The notes below the pieces were generated by a model. It searched no databases, was not told the origin of the DNA, and worked only from the letters and a program-made list of their open reading frames with translations. Made by a program: the position numbers and the translations under genes. A DNA stretch of 64,000 nucleotides from Branchiostoma floridae (taxonomy: Eukaryota; Chordata; Leptocardii; Amphioxiformes; Branchiostomatidae): positions 3,412,174 through 3,476,173 of the forward strand of contig NC_049984.1 of the NCBI RefSeq assembly GCF_000003815.2, read 5' to 3'. Positions 43,598-55,259 of this stretch are shown piece after piece (the stretch's first letter is position 1; each line of letters starts with the position of its first letter).

Positions 43598-43959
43598 AAT
43601 ATTGAGGGCTCTAACCTGATGAGCTCAGCGGGGCTGCAACAACCACTCGAGTTCCGAGAACACATACCTCCTGCAGCTTTCCGTTGTTGTCGCCAGCAGA
43701 ACTCGATTCTTTACGTCAAAATACAGCACGTCCTTGATCAAAGGTATAATTGATACAGATAAGATATAAGGATACCAAGCGGGTCCATTTCATTTTAGTT
43801 TTTAAACCTGTAACGTTACATAAATCGTGCAAAGCAGCGGCAAAATGAGCAAATAAATGCCGTAAATTGAAAAAAGAATATCGGGAAACGGATACTTACA
43901 TGATAGCATACCAAAGTCAATACCAAAAGCAAAGCAGAAAATGTGAAAGAATACAAAGT

Positions 43960-44907
43960 ATCTGTGTTTGTTTCTGGATATTTGTGTATAACTTAAGTGC
44001 TCATGATTTGATTGTGATGGTATTTGGTATGTGCAATGTCCTTGGTATGTGGGCAGGTGTTAGATAAACGAAGGTCAAGGTGAATTCTGTCCCCCCTGGC
44101 GGCATTCCTTGGTATTGCTTCAGAACGTCCGGTTGCTGTATCTTTAATCCACCGGACGTGTTGGATTTTAGAATTATTCGTTGGCTGATAGCTTTTGATG
44201 TCAAGAAGAAATGGTGTAGGTTTGCGCCCCTAGCAGCTTGCTGCGGGACTGTAGGGAATTTTTGTCGAAATCTTTCAAAGAGAATAACTAGCGAGGGAAT
44301 ATTGGATTTCCATTATTTTTGGCAAATAGCTCTGACAGACATATATGTACATAACTAGATTCCAATTACTGAGATTGGGACTTTATTAGAATAATAGATG
44401 AGAAACTGTACGAATGCAATGTTTTCCACGATATAACTTTAATCCATGTAACATATACAATTGATGCCAGGTGGAACATCGGCAGATAACAATTATTGAT
44501 AGATGCCAATTACCAATTAATCTAGGTATAGTTAATGATGTGAATATTATGCTTGTGACATGACAGTATTTGTTTTGTTATTGAACATGGATTTCTTTGG
44601 ATGGAAAATCTTCATGTTATAACGTGACATACAGGAAATGGAGTTCAAGTTGTCAATCAAATGAAAGAAAATCAATATGAAATAGTAAAACACACACCTA
44701 AAATCAAAGTCTTAAAAAACAAAATCTAAGGTGACTTTCTGTGGCTTACTAGACTTCTTCAGCAATATTTGCCTGATAATATTAGCCTATGGCGTCAGTT
44801 TTTAAGGCAACTTGGCCTGCATGAATGTGACATGATACACAAGGCTATGGACCACATTAGTGCTACACATCACAATTCTGACTGCTAGCGCTGATACTCA
44901 TACATTA
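43960..44907 (+). repeat. Dispersed repeat, paralogous to 59,180-60,119
   Basis: Collinear text over ~950 bp with 59,180-60,119, including GTATGTGGGCAGGTGTTAGA, GAAACTGTACGAATGCAATG, CTTCTTCAGCAATATTTGCC and GACTGCTAGCGCTGATACTC. The match resumes after a 1.1-kb insertion, at 46,011-46,155. Confidence 0.85.
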
Positions 44908-46010
44908 CGGGAGGTGCCCTAACACGGTACGCTTTTTCTTGCGCTCAAAGTCATGGCGCCCCATCGCTAGTTGCCTGAGAGTGGTCAAATTTTGATGACT
45001 GAATTTTGTACACATAGATTTGAACAACATACTTGAATAAGAAATGCATTCATGTGGTTCATGAACCGTTCGCGCTGCGAGTTACAAGCAGCAAACACGC
45101 GCTGCGAGTTACAAGCAGCAAACACTGTGAGTCCTTTTCGTGTATGTAACCTTCCAATTTTGTGCTACGCCGGACAGTGTGCCTAACTCGGTACGCTTTT
45201 TTTACATTTTGCTCTCTTCAGAAGTAAGTGGTAAATTTAAGTACACAGAAAAAAATTAATAGTATGATATCTTAGCTTTCTTTTTACAGTAAAATCGTGA
45301 CTGTATGTACTTCTTGTCTCACATGGGGAAGGCTGTACCTAGAACAATCCAGCTGATGTTTTACGGGCAATGGACTGAATGTACTGATTGTGAATGCCCG
45401 ACTAAAAAAACCATTACGAAAAAAAGACACCGCCAACATCAACAAAACTCTGTCTGATTATATGAAAATATCATCTACATCTCTCTATCAAGTCTTACTT
45501 TCATAGACAGCATGAATCGTTTGTTACAGTCAAATAAATCTTTGGAGCGTTCTCTAGTCTGCCACCTCCACGGCCGCACTCCCTTGGGAGTACAATGGTG
45601 GCAATGTTTATGTCGCTTCCTTTTGGTTGCTTTTCTACTCAACAAAAACATTTGAAGACCCATATTCATAGTGTTTTATGGAGCTTTATTTATGTGTATC
45701 ATGGCAGTTGTGTGACTGCTTGGAAGAGTTCGTATAGTTAGCGACACGAGCCGCCAATACGCAGAGGCCGGTGACCGCAGTGATTCAGCACTGTCAACAT
45801 TACTGTTAGAATTCTGTTTTAAAAAAAAACATGAAGTAAATATGTTAAAGCATACTTGCAATGCAAATTAAAGCTGTGTGCATGGACTTGGTTTATTTAC
45901 CTTTGTAATCAGCATAGTCAGTGGCAACAAACACGGTGTACTTATGGATAATAAGATCAGAAAAAAATCCGTACCGTCTTACGACGGGAACCGTCTTAGG
46001 GCGGCCCCCG
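44908..46010. mobile_element. 1,103-bp TIR element with TTA flanks and empty site at 60,119
   Basis: Left end CGGGAGGTGCCCTAACACGG, right end (reverse complement) CGGGGGCCGCCCTAAGACGG. TTA flanks at 44,905-44,907 and 46,011-46,013. The paralogous locus reads straight through at 60,119. GCCTAACTCGGTACGC at ~45,181 is an internal copy of the end, and CGCTGCGAGTTACAAGCAGC is tandemly doubled at ~45,070-45,125. No transposase is present; Harbinger-like by target. Confidence 0.78.
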
Positions 46011-46013
46011 TTA

Positions 46014-46155
46014 TAGGTCCCCTCATAGTTACGAGTTAAGAAAGAGATATTTAGATACACGCACTTGCAACCACGCAATTGTAACTTACAACACAAATGA
46101 TCAGCCTTAAAGAAGTGAGTCTTAAACAATCGAAGGTGACTTTCAGTATAGCTTA
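46014..46155 (+). repeat. Continuation of the dispersed repeat (pair with 60,119-60,250)
   Basis: CCCCTCATAGTTACGAGTTA and CAATCGAAGGTGACTTTCAG match 60,122-60,250 in order. Confidence 0.8.
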
Positions 46156-46283
46156 ATCGCGAGCTGGGTTCTGTTACGTGCAGAGGTTTGACGCCTGAAG
46201 TTTATGTTCCCTCATACAAGGGGCAAACTATACGTAAAAACAACAACTATACAACGTAAATGACGTCGCTTGTCGTCTTACAG

Positions 46284-46603
46284 GACGCGATGTCCAGTCG
46301 GCCAAAGACATCGACGCGTACGTCCGCCAGCATGCCAAGTGCGGCTACCACCCGTCCTGCACCTGCAAGATGGGCGCGGAGTCGGACGCCATGGCGGTGG
46401 TGGACGCCGAGACACGCGTGTTCGGCCTGGAGAACCTGCGGGTAGTGGACGCCTCCGTCATGCCCAGCATCGTCAGCGGGAACCTGAACGCACCCACCAT
46501 CATGGTGGCGGAGAAGGCGGCTGATATCATCAAGGGGGAGCCCCCACTCCCCAAATCAACTGCTGCTGTTTACCGGCCCGAAACGTTAGATGCTCAAAGA
46601 TAG
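46284..46603 (+). CDS. CHDH: Choline dehydrogenase, last exon only
   Basis: A 320-bp exon follows a good acceptor (GTCGTCTTACAG) and ends in TAG. It encodes about 106 residues of the GMC-oxidoreductase C-terminus: [22 protein letters not shown] (with the catalytic His of this family), [35 protein letters not shown] and EKAADIIKG. The match to animal CHDH extends to the last residues ([10 protein letters not shown]). CHDH oxidises choline to betaine aldehyde at the inner mitochondrial membrane using FAD. No other CHDH exon was found upstream on the plus strand in this window, where the next genes are the minus-strand zinc-finger gene and TP53RK. The frame is undamaged and GC-rich like the functional genes. 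It may be a duplicated exon, a gene fragment, or part of a gene with very long introns. Confidence 0.85.
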
Positions 46604-46654
46604 ACCACTATCCAATACATAGTCTCGTCCACGGCCTAAGGCCACCTTTAAAGT

Positions 46655-46840
46655 AGACGGCGATCGCGCTGCGCTCTCACTGCGACCTAAATAGGATATG
46701 TGTATCCTTGGGTATAGCATACAAAACGCAAAAGTGTGCCTTAATAGAAGACAACAAAACACAGAAAGAGTTTGAAAATTCGTTGAGGGATATGTCAAGT
46801 TTTAGGTCGCAGAGAGATCACGTTGAGAGCGCCGTCCCAG
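46655..46840. mobile_element. Small TIR element
   Basis: Inverted ends GACGGCG, CGCTCTCACTGCGACCTAAA and TTTAGGTCGCAGAGAGATCA, GCGCCGTC, ~36 bp each. Confidence 0.6.
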
Positions 46841-46861
46841 TGGAAAGGGGGTATAAGCCAT

Positions 46862-47108
46862 ATACCTTGGCAGGCTCTAATCTCCAAGCAGATCCTACGG
46901 TGCCATGAGATACAAAATGTAGTATCAAAATGATAGTTATAAACAAACAAACAAACAATAAACCAAAAGCTGGCAAAGGAATGTAGCTGACTAAGGGGTG
47001 GTCCCCCGGTGGTCATTGAAACTCCTAGTTTGGCTACACTCCTTTGCCAGCTTTTGATACTATTTTTTGGCACCGTAGGATCTGCTCGGAGATTAGCCAA
47101 GCTCTGCT
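46862..47108. mobile_element. TIR element with GCAGATCCTACGGTGCCA ends
   Basis: CTAATCTCCAAGCAGATCC, TACGGTGCCA and the inverted TGGCACCGTAGGATCTGC, TCGGAGATTAG form the ends. AAAGCTGGCAAAGGA/TCCTTTGCCAGCTTT pair further inside. Confidence 0.7.
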
Positions 47109-47196
47109 AAACCAGGCTGAGGTTTCCACTTTGGTGGGAGTGGCCACTAGCCAGCTTTCAGCCAATCAGGGAATCCGCTTTACGTTTGGGTGTTTT

Positions 47197-47223
47197 AGTA
47201 GTAGTAGTAGTAGTAGTAGTAGT
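47197..47223. repeat. (TAG)n microsatellite
   Basis: Nine TAG units. Confidence 0.85.
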
Positions 47224-47333
47224 GTGGCTCTCCCCATACACGTGACCTCCGTTCAACGTCCTATTTGAGGGACGGCCCTAGCCGAAGATAGGTACTCATT
47301 TTCATCTGAGTAAAGTGAGGAAAGCCGTGTTAA
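47224..47333 (-). mobile_element. SINE fragment, inverted
   Basis: Reverse complement of the SINE central part (CTCCCCATACACGTGACCTC, GTCCTATTTGAGGGACGGCC, TACTCATTTTCATCTGAGTA). It stops at the fold-back element. Confidence 0.65.
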
Positions 47334-50300
47334 GAGCGAATGTCTGTAAGGGTCAAACAATGGTGGCACCGGTCAAAAAATAGATTTGGCTCATTTTTTG
47401 CACAGTGATAGTACTTGGTACACAACCCCTCAAAATAGCTTTCTTTCTTCTCAGAACCCCTCGTTGCCATGGCAACAGGCCAAAGAAGTTTGGGGGCCAT
47501 TTTGCCGGATTTGAGCATTTCAAAAACATGAAAATTGGCCAACTTAAGGGCACTATCACTGAACAATGCTTTAACTAAACAACAAAGGCAGAATATGCTG
47601 ATCAGAGCAATGCCTAAACTTGTATGAAATAGCAGTAAAGTTAATCTCCTGTAAATTCTAAGGCCCTGGGCAGCCTGAATACAATACACTGTTTTCAGGT
47701 TGTAAAGAATCTGAAATTTTGCCCAACTTCAAAGCACTGAAAGTCCATAAGTATAAAATATTTTCGCTTGCAATTTACTACAAATAATAACCTACTACAG
47801 GGCTATTAGATGAATGCTAGCAAAGTTTGGGTTCTTGTTTTGTTGCTATGCAATCGTCCGTCGAAGGGGGGCAAATTTCATGATTTTGATAATATGTCAT
47901 TTTGTGCTCTCTTTAAACAATCATAAGTCCCATACCAAAGTTGCTCTGCAATTAAAATTCACATGGATTATCAACCAATGTATTGTCTATCAAATGCATG
48001 TTTGTAAAGTTCGGGTTCTTGTTTCGTTGCTACGTAATTGTCCTTTAAAGTTGGTCATTTTTTATGATTTTGATAAAATACATTATTTTGCATCATCTTC
48101 GAACAATCATAACTCACAAGCCAAAATTGTTCTGTAACTAGAATTTACCTGAAATGTAAACCAAGATATTGTTTCTCAAGGTCATGCTTGTAAAGTTTGG
48201 GTTCTTGTTTTGTTGCTAAGCAATTGTCCGTTAAAGTGGGTCAATTTTCATGATTTTGATGATATATCATTTTGTGCTCTCTTTGAACTGTCATAAGTTG
48301 CAAAGTAAATTTGTTCTGAAATTGAAATTAACAAGGAATACAAACGAATGTATTGTCTATCAAATGCTTGTTTGGACAGTTCGAGTTCGGGTATTCTAAC
48401 AGTGAATGTACATGTCCCTGAAAGTAGGTCGTATTCCACTGACTTTTCCACAAATCATGTTCTTGACAACAGTGATACACAGTCTTTGTTTTTATAGAAC
48501 CGATGTAGCAATGTGCTATCACCATGAAAAAAAAAACATTTGTAGGGATTATATTCTACACAAAGTCATATTTATGTTTAATGTCAGATTAATCCACTCT
48601 GAACTTTCAAACATTCTGCTAGTTTTAAAGCTAAGCATGACGTATGACTACAGTCTTGAACATGTTTGCATCCCCACAATATGGCGACTTATTTCTACAT
48701 TGGAACAAATATCTTAAATCTCTGTGCATCTTTCTTTCACAGTAATGTGAAAAACATGTGCATTTTCAACTTCTGCTAACACACTCATTTTCAGCAAGGA
48801 CATGAACTTCGGTATTCTTGAATTTTTGCCACAAATATGGACTTCCAAAGGCAATCAATTATTGGTGATCGCAAATCAGATTTAGGAATGTTAGTTCGAA
48901 CAATTTCAATTTCCTTGCCAAATCGCAAGCTTATATGTGTCTCCCAAAAAGGAAGACGTAGATAAACGTCATTCGTTGCTTCATTTTGATCTTTACTGTT
49001 GATAGATTCGAACAAAGTTAGGTCAAGATGCTGACCTTCATCATCCTCTGCCGTATTTTGACGTTAGCTTGTCAAGCTAATTTCCACACAGACAGACTAG
49101 CAGACAAACATCAATCGCCGCCAGGAGTTGGCATTTCAGGCAAACTTCAAGAGCAACCTACTAGGTTCGTTCTTGCCCTTGCTTAAAACGAGTATGGTCC
49201 ATTGAATAGCAGAAACTGAAAAACGCATGTTTTCACATAAATGCTACCATGAAAAGAAAGATGTACAGAGATTTATGATATTCGTTCCAAATATGTATAT
49301 ACATTGTATAAGCTAAGTCTTCAAGAGTCATATTGTGGGGATGCAAACATGTTCAAGACTGTAGTCATACATCATGCTTAGCAGTAAAACTAGCAGAATG
49401 TTTGAAAGTTTAGAGTGGATTAATCTGACATTAAACATAAATATGACATTGTGTAGAATATAATCCCTACAAATGTTTTGTTATGGTGATATCACATTGC
49501 TACATCGGTTCTATAAAAACAAAGACTGTGACATGTGTATCACTGTTGTCAGGAACGTGATTTGTGGAAAAGTCAGTGGAATACGACCTACTTTCAGGGA
49601 CATGTACATTCACTGTTAGAATACCCGAACTCGAACTGTCCAAACAAGCATTTGATAGACAATATATTCGTTTGTATTCCTTCTTAATTTCAATTTCAGA
49701 ACAAATTTACTTTGCAACTTATGACAGTTCAAAGAGAGCACAAAATGATATATCATCAAAACCATTAAAATTGACCCACTTTAACGGACAATTGCTTAGC
49801 AACAAAACAAGAACCCAAACTTTACAAGCATGACCTTGAGAAACAATATCTTGGTTTACATTTCAGGTAAATTCTAGTTACAGAACAATTTTGGCTTGTG
49901 AGTTATGATTGTTCGAAGATGATGCAAAATAATGTATTTTATCAAAATCATAAAAAATTACCCACTTTAAAGGACAATTACGTAGCAACGAAACAAGAAC
50001 CCGAACTTTACAAACATGCATTTGATAGACAATACATTGGTTGATAATCCATGTGAATTTTAATTGCAGAGCAACTTTGGTATGGGACTTATGATTATTT
50101 AAAGAGAGCACAAAATGACATATTATCAAAATCATGAAATTTGCCCCCCTTCGACGGACGATTGCATAGCAACAAAACAAGAACCCAATCTTTGCTAGCA
50201 TTCATCTAATAGCCCTATAGTAGGTTATTATTTGTAGTAAATTGCAAGCGAAAATATTTTATACTTATGGACTTTCAGTGCTTTGAAGTTGGGCAAAATT

Positions 50301-50682
50301 TCAGATTCTTTACAACCTGAAAACAGTGTATTGTATTCAGGCTGCCCAGGGCCTTAGAATTTACAGGAGATTAACTTTACTGCTATTTCATACAAGTTTA
50401 GGCATTGCTCTGATCAGCATATTCTGCCTTTGTTGTTTAGTTAAAGCATTGTTCAGTGATAGTGCCCTTAAGTTGGTCAATTTTCATGTTTTTGACATGC
50501 CCAAATCCGGCAAAATGGCCCCCAAACTTCTTTGGCTTGTTGCCATGGCAACGAAGGGGTTCTGAGAAGAAAGAAAGCTATTTTGAGGGGTTGTGTACCA
50601 AGTATTATCACTGTGCAAAAAATGAGCCAAATCTATTTTTTGACCGGTGCCACCATTGTTTGACCCTTACAGACATTCGCTC
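47334..50682. mobile_element. 3.35-kb fold-back element, ~1.4-kb inverted arms, TTAA flanks
   Basis: The left arm starts GAGCGAATGTCTGTAAGGGT and the right arm ends ACCCTTACAGACATTCGCTC. The arms run to about 48,748 and from about 49,252, around a ~0.5-kb spacer. TTAA flanks both ends (47,330-47,333 and 50,683-50,686), a piggyBac-like target. Each arm contains a ~185-bp direct repeat, three units (left arm starts near 47,820, 48,004 and 48,190; TTTGGGTTCTTGTTTTGTTG). No transposase; short mirrored ORFs in the arms are not genes. Confidence 0.88.
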
Positions 50683-50689
50683 TTAAGCG

Positions 50690-51170
50690 TTGGGTTTTTT
50701 TTTATACTTGTTTGATTTTAAATGTTGAAACCGCTTCTAATTCAAACTGTTCACGGACGTCTAAAATGCACAAATACACAATACTGTACAAAAGCTACTG
50801 TAACACAAACAACTAGATACGTTTATAAACGGCCAAGCGTTTCAGACAACATCCGCTGAACGCAACACATATACAAATTATGATCCATAAAGGTTTCGTA
50901 CTTACATGAACTGAGATATGTGCAAAACACATATTAGCTGAGCATACTCTCTCAAATCCAATTGTCTGTGGATTATGAAATACGTAAAAGTTAAACGGAT
51001 ATGTTTACGAAACAATGAACCCCTCCAATTTAGGGGTCAAATTATGTCACCGAGGTAAAAAAAAAAACCACTAAAGATCATCAAAATAGGCCCAAAGGAA
51101 CACTACTATGTCTGATGGAATAGATTTATTTCCGAGATTTGCCTCAGCCTTTTCTCGTACCTTAAACGAG
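50690..51170. other. Non-coding, nothing recognised
   Basis: No gene or clear repeat. Confidence 0.45.
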
Positions 51171-51177
51171 AACCTAG

Positions 51178-51612
51178 TGGGGCCGCGTAGTACAGTGGTA
51201 GTGTATTCAGCCCGTGACCGAGAGGTCGCCGGTTCGAATCCGCCTGCCGTGTTGCCGGTCTTGTGCCCTTGGGAAAGGCACTTTACATGACTTTCCTCAC
51301 TTTACCCAAGTGAAAAATGAGTCGTCCCTCGGATAGGACGTTAAATGGAGGTCCCGTGTATGGGGAGAGCCATACCCTATGCACGTTAAAGAACCCGCCA
51401 CATGTGCGAACATCCACCCGAGCGGATCAAACCATTCCGGCCAAAATAGGGGTAGGGAATCTCACGAGCAGCCCTCGTAACCCCTGCTTCGCCTATTGGG
51501 TCAGTTAGTCCTCACTCATAGTGAGCAATTGGGCTGGTCTCAATCATGATGTTTCTGACCTAGGGCGAAGAGTTGCTGTTACAGTTCCAATCATGTAACC
51601 CGTAACCTTTAA
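51178..51612 (+). mobile_element. tRNA-derived SINE, most complete copy
   Basis: The head carries A-box-like GTAGTACAGTGGTAGTG and B-box GGTTCGAATCC (51,231-51,241), the Pol III internal promoter. The body has CTTGGGAAAGGCACTTTACA, GTCCCTCGGATAGGACGTTA and GGAGGTCCCGTGTATGGGGA. Other copies: 1,580, 12,700, 19,290, 47,224. It lies 0.2 kb upstream of the TPPP start. Confidence 0.82.
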
Positions 51613-51834
51613 GTGGCCTTCAGGCCTTGTACGTGGTGACCATTGAGTAAAAAAAAAAACCAAAAAAAACGTGTGACATAATTCTTAGTGTCAATAGGTG
51701 GCGCTGCTGCGAGGTGGCGCTTCTGCGTGTTGCTGATACAAACAAAGCTTTAAAGATCCCTTTCCATGCGCATGTCAGGATTTAAAGGTCCCTCCCTTTA
51801 TCATAAATAAACACTTGACAATCGACGAATCATC

Positions 51835-54800
51835 ATGGCGGACGCGGTAGACACGGACGACTTTGCCGACGCCTTCAGGGCGTATGCCACCCAAGACAAC
51901 ACCGAGGGCACGGGTAAGGAGATGACCAGGGAGAACTTTGTCAAGATGTGCAAGGACTGCAAGGTCATCGACGGCAAGAAGGTCACTGAGACGGACGTCG
52001 ACATCGTCTTCTCCAAAGTCAAGTGAGTGGCTGAGTCATAACATAGATATGACTATATATCATGTCAAATGAAACGTACTTAAACCCCCCACTGTTACAC
52101 AAAGATAACACCTAGTTCACCTTTATCAACAGGTTAGCCTATACCTAGTCTGTGTAACACCTAGTCTGCTGTCCTGGTAGCCTCCTTCACTTCTCTGTGG
52201 ATCTTGAAGTTTTTGGGGTGGGGCCGTGGGGGTACGGGTGGAGGGTGTTTGGGTAGGTCGATTTTTAACCAGGAATACGCCGGGAAAGGAATATATGCCT
52301 GGAAGCTTGTAGCCGGCGAAGCTTGTTACATTGTCTTGTTTTTAAGAGTTTATAAAATCTTGATATTGTTAAACGTATTTGTTCTTACATTTTCACCATC
52401 GCAAAGAAGCTAGGAGAATTCGAATGAAACATATACCTTTAGGTTCTATCTGAGTCTATAAAGTTCAGCTCTTTTTTGTAACGTCATACACTACATTCTT
52501 CTACAAAATGCTGTTCATCTTCTGTTCTATCTGGGTTACAGTATGACGTATTTGTTGCTCTAGTGGAAAGCATGGAGCCTAATTTTACTGACGAAATTAC
52601 TCGTATGAAAACCTCTGACGGTGGTCTGTTCTTTTTGTTGTGATGACTCACTCCTGTGGAATGTGTATGACGTAAGAAGTTCTGTGTTCACCGCCGCCCA
52701 CCGTGGTGACATTGCTGTGGTGGCGACTGTTAGTCATGGTTGAAGGCACCGCAAGCCTGCAAACAAACCGTGGGAGAACCATCAACAAGTTATCTTGTAG
52801 ACCACGAAACTCGTTTCCACTCCCTATGCTCAGATATGGACCAAAATGCTTCCCTGTACGTTTTGATAATCGAGTCACGTACTTGTTTGTCGTTCCTTGC
52901 AATTTTTTTGGTCAGGAGTAGATGTAGATTTTAAAAACAGATGAAACTGAACCCACGACACCTCGAGGTCATGACATTCACCATGGTAACCGTATAATAA
53001 CTAGAGTTCCACGACCCCATACCTTCGCCAAATGATTCTACCCTTTACAACTGCTGTATTGATTCTGTTTGTCATTAATTATGCAAATTAGGTATTCATT
53101 TGCATAAATTATATTAGTTGGTCATCTCCTTTACCAAACAAAAGGCGTACACAATCTATGTTAAGAAACAAGGCTTAATCGCATTTTCTGATAATTTATG
53201 CAAATGAGGACCTCATTTACATAATTAATGTTTGACGGTGTTACCTGCACATAACTTTCAAATGCTACAAGTACGAAAGTTCCTGTCAGTTACCACAATG
53301 ACATTATAGCATTTTCTCATTAATTATGCAAATTAGGTCTTTATTTTGCATAATAAATATACATAGATATTCTTTTTTTCTCAGTAAATGCCACATGTTG
53401 CAATGGTCCTATAATTGAACTGAGCCTGTTAAGACAATTTTCTAATTAATTATGCAAATTAGGTTCTAATTTGCATATTTAATATGTAATTATATGAAGC
53501 ATCACTTCAGCTATCTACATACAAATAATCATGACAATCCGTCAATCCCTTTTTGAGTTATTCCCTTTCAAAGTCTGAAACTAAACCTGCCCTGCAGTTA
53601 CAAAACAAGCCGCTAGGGTGCCCAAATCTATACTACTTACTCTCGGTCCCACAAGCTATCTACCACTTAAAAATCATGACCACAGCATATCCAGAACCTG
53701 AGATATCAAACCCAGAAGTTCCGCTGCAGTACCGTAACAAGCCCCTAGGGGGCCCAAAATCTAATCGTTTTCAGGTCTTATCAAGATCTACCCACATACC
53801 AAATATCAATACAATCCATCCAGGCGTTCTCCAGTTATGCCGGTGTTCTACACACATACATACATACAAACACACGCTACCCAAAATATAACCTTCTTGG
53901 CGAAGATAACAAGCGTTTGTCTGTCATGTCACTATGGTCATGTCTAGGATGTGGTTAAATCTTGTTAACCACGCATGCGCAACGAAGCCGTGGGCGTATA
54001 CCAGGTGTTTAAGTGATTCCTTGACCTTGGACTTTGCCGAAGTAAAATATCCAATAAAGATAGATGTAATTTTAAACTAGAGTTCGGCGACCTCATACCT
54101 CCATGAAAATTTAGAGCTTTTGTAAATTTCATGCAAATGACTAAGACATTAACATAATTTATGCATGGTGTTGTTCATCATTGACAAACGTACACATGTC
54201 ACAATTATAAAATTCCCATTATTAATCATAAAGCGGTTTTGCAAATTTTACATAAATTATGCAAATAAGTTCCTCATTACCATATTTAGTATCTGCTTAT
54301 ATTCCACCTATCATAATTAACATGTGTTACATTTATTGAAGTCCAGTTATTGAAAACAACGGAATTATACAATTTCCTCATTAATTATGCAAATTAAGTC
54401 CTCATTTGCATAACATGTATATCATTATGAACATCTTTGCCTAAGGTACCCGCATGCCTAATATGATGCAACTCCGTCAATCCTTTCTGCAGTTATCCTC
54501 TTTGGAATGTCTTGACAAAAACGCCCCTGCAGTTCCTAAATTAAATGTTAGGGGGCTGAAATTTGCTCCACTTTGTTATGACACTAAATGCTATCTACCA
54601 CCCAAATGTCAAGACCATATCACGTCAAAGACAAGAGATACATAAAAAAAACTGCTATGATTGAATGTTGTCATTAATTATGCAAATTTGCTCCTATTTT
54701 GCATAATTAGCATTTCATCTTGTACAACATTGTCCAAGGTACCTACATACCAAAAATCATGAAAATCCGTTGTTCCCTTCTTGAGTTATCCTCGTCAGAA

Positions 54801-55197
54801 GTTTTTGACAAAAATGCCCCTGCTATCCCAAAACTAGACGCTAGGGGGCCCAAACTTATGTCACTTCTTCCTGAGCACAAGAGCTTTCTAATACTCAAAA
54901 ATCGTGACCATAGCATGTTCAGAACACCAAGATAGCAAAACCGGAAGTTGCGCCGCAGTACCAAGGGGAGCCGCTAGGGGGCCAAAAATCTAATCATTTC
55001 CAGCTTTCATCACACCCTACCAACACACCAAGTATCAAACCAATCCACCCAGCCGTTCTTGAGTTATCTTGTTTACACACAGACAGACAGACAGACAGAC
55101 ACACAGACAGACAAACGCGGGGTAAAATATAACCTCCATGACATTTCATGGAGGTAATTACCTCCATGAAATGTCATGGTGGTTATATTTTCACCAG

Positions 55198-55259
<62 letters not shown>

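Noticed and set aside
45475-45669. Short basic Cys/His-rich minus-strand frame as a transposase piece
   Set aside because: Only 64 codons, no DDE or HTH motif; lies inside the non-autonomous TIR element.
47814-50201. Mirrored 107-codon frames in both arms of the fold-back
   Set aside because: They arise from the inverted repeat; no family resemblance.
51181-51245. Genuine tRNA gene
   Set aside because: A and B boxes are present but the anticodon arm does not pair and the SINE body follows directly.
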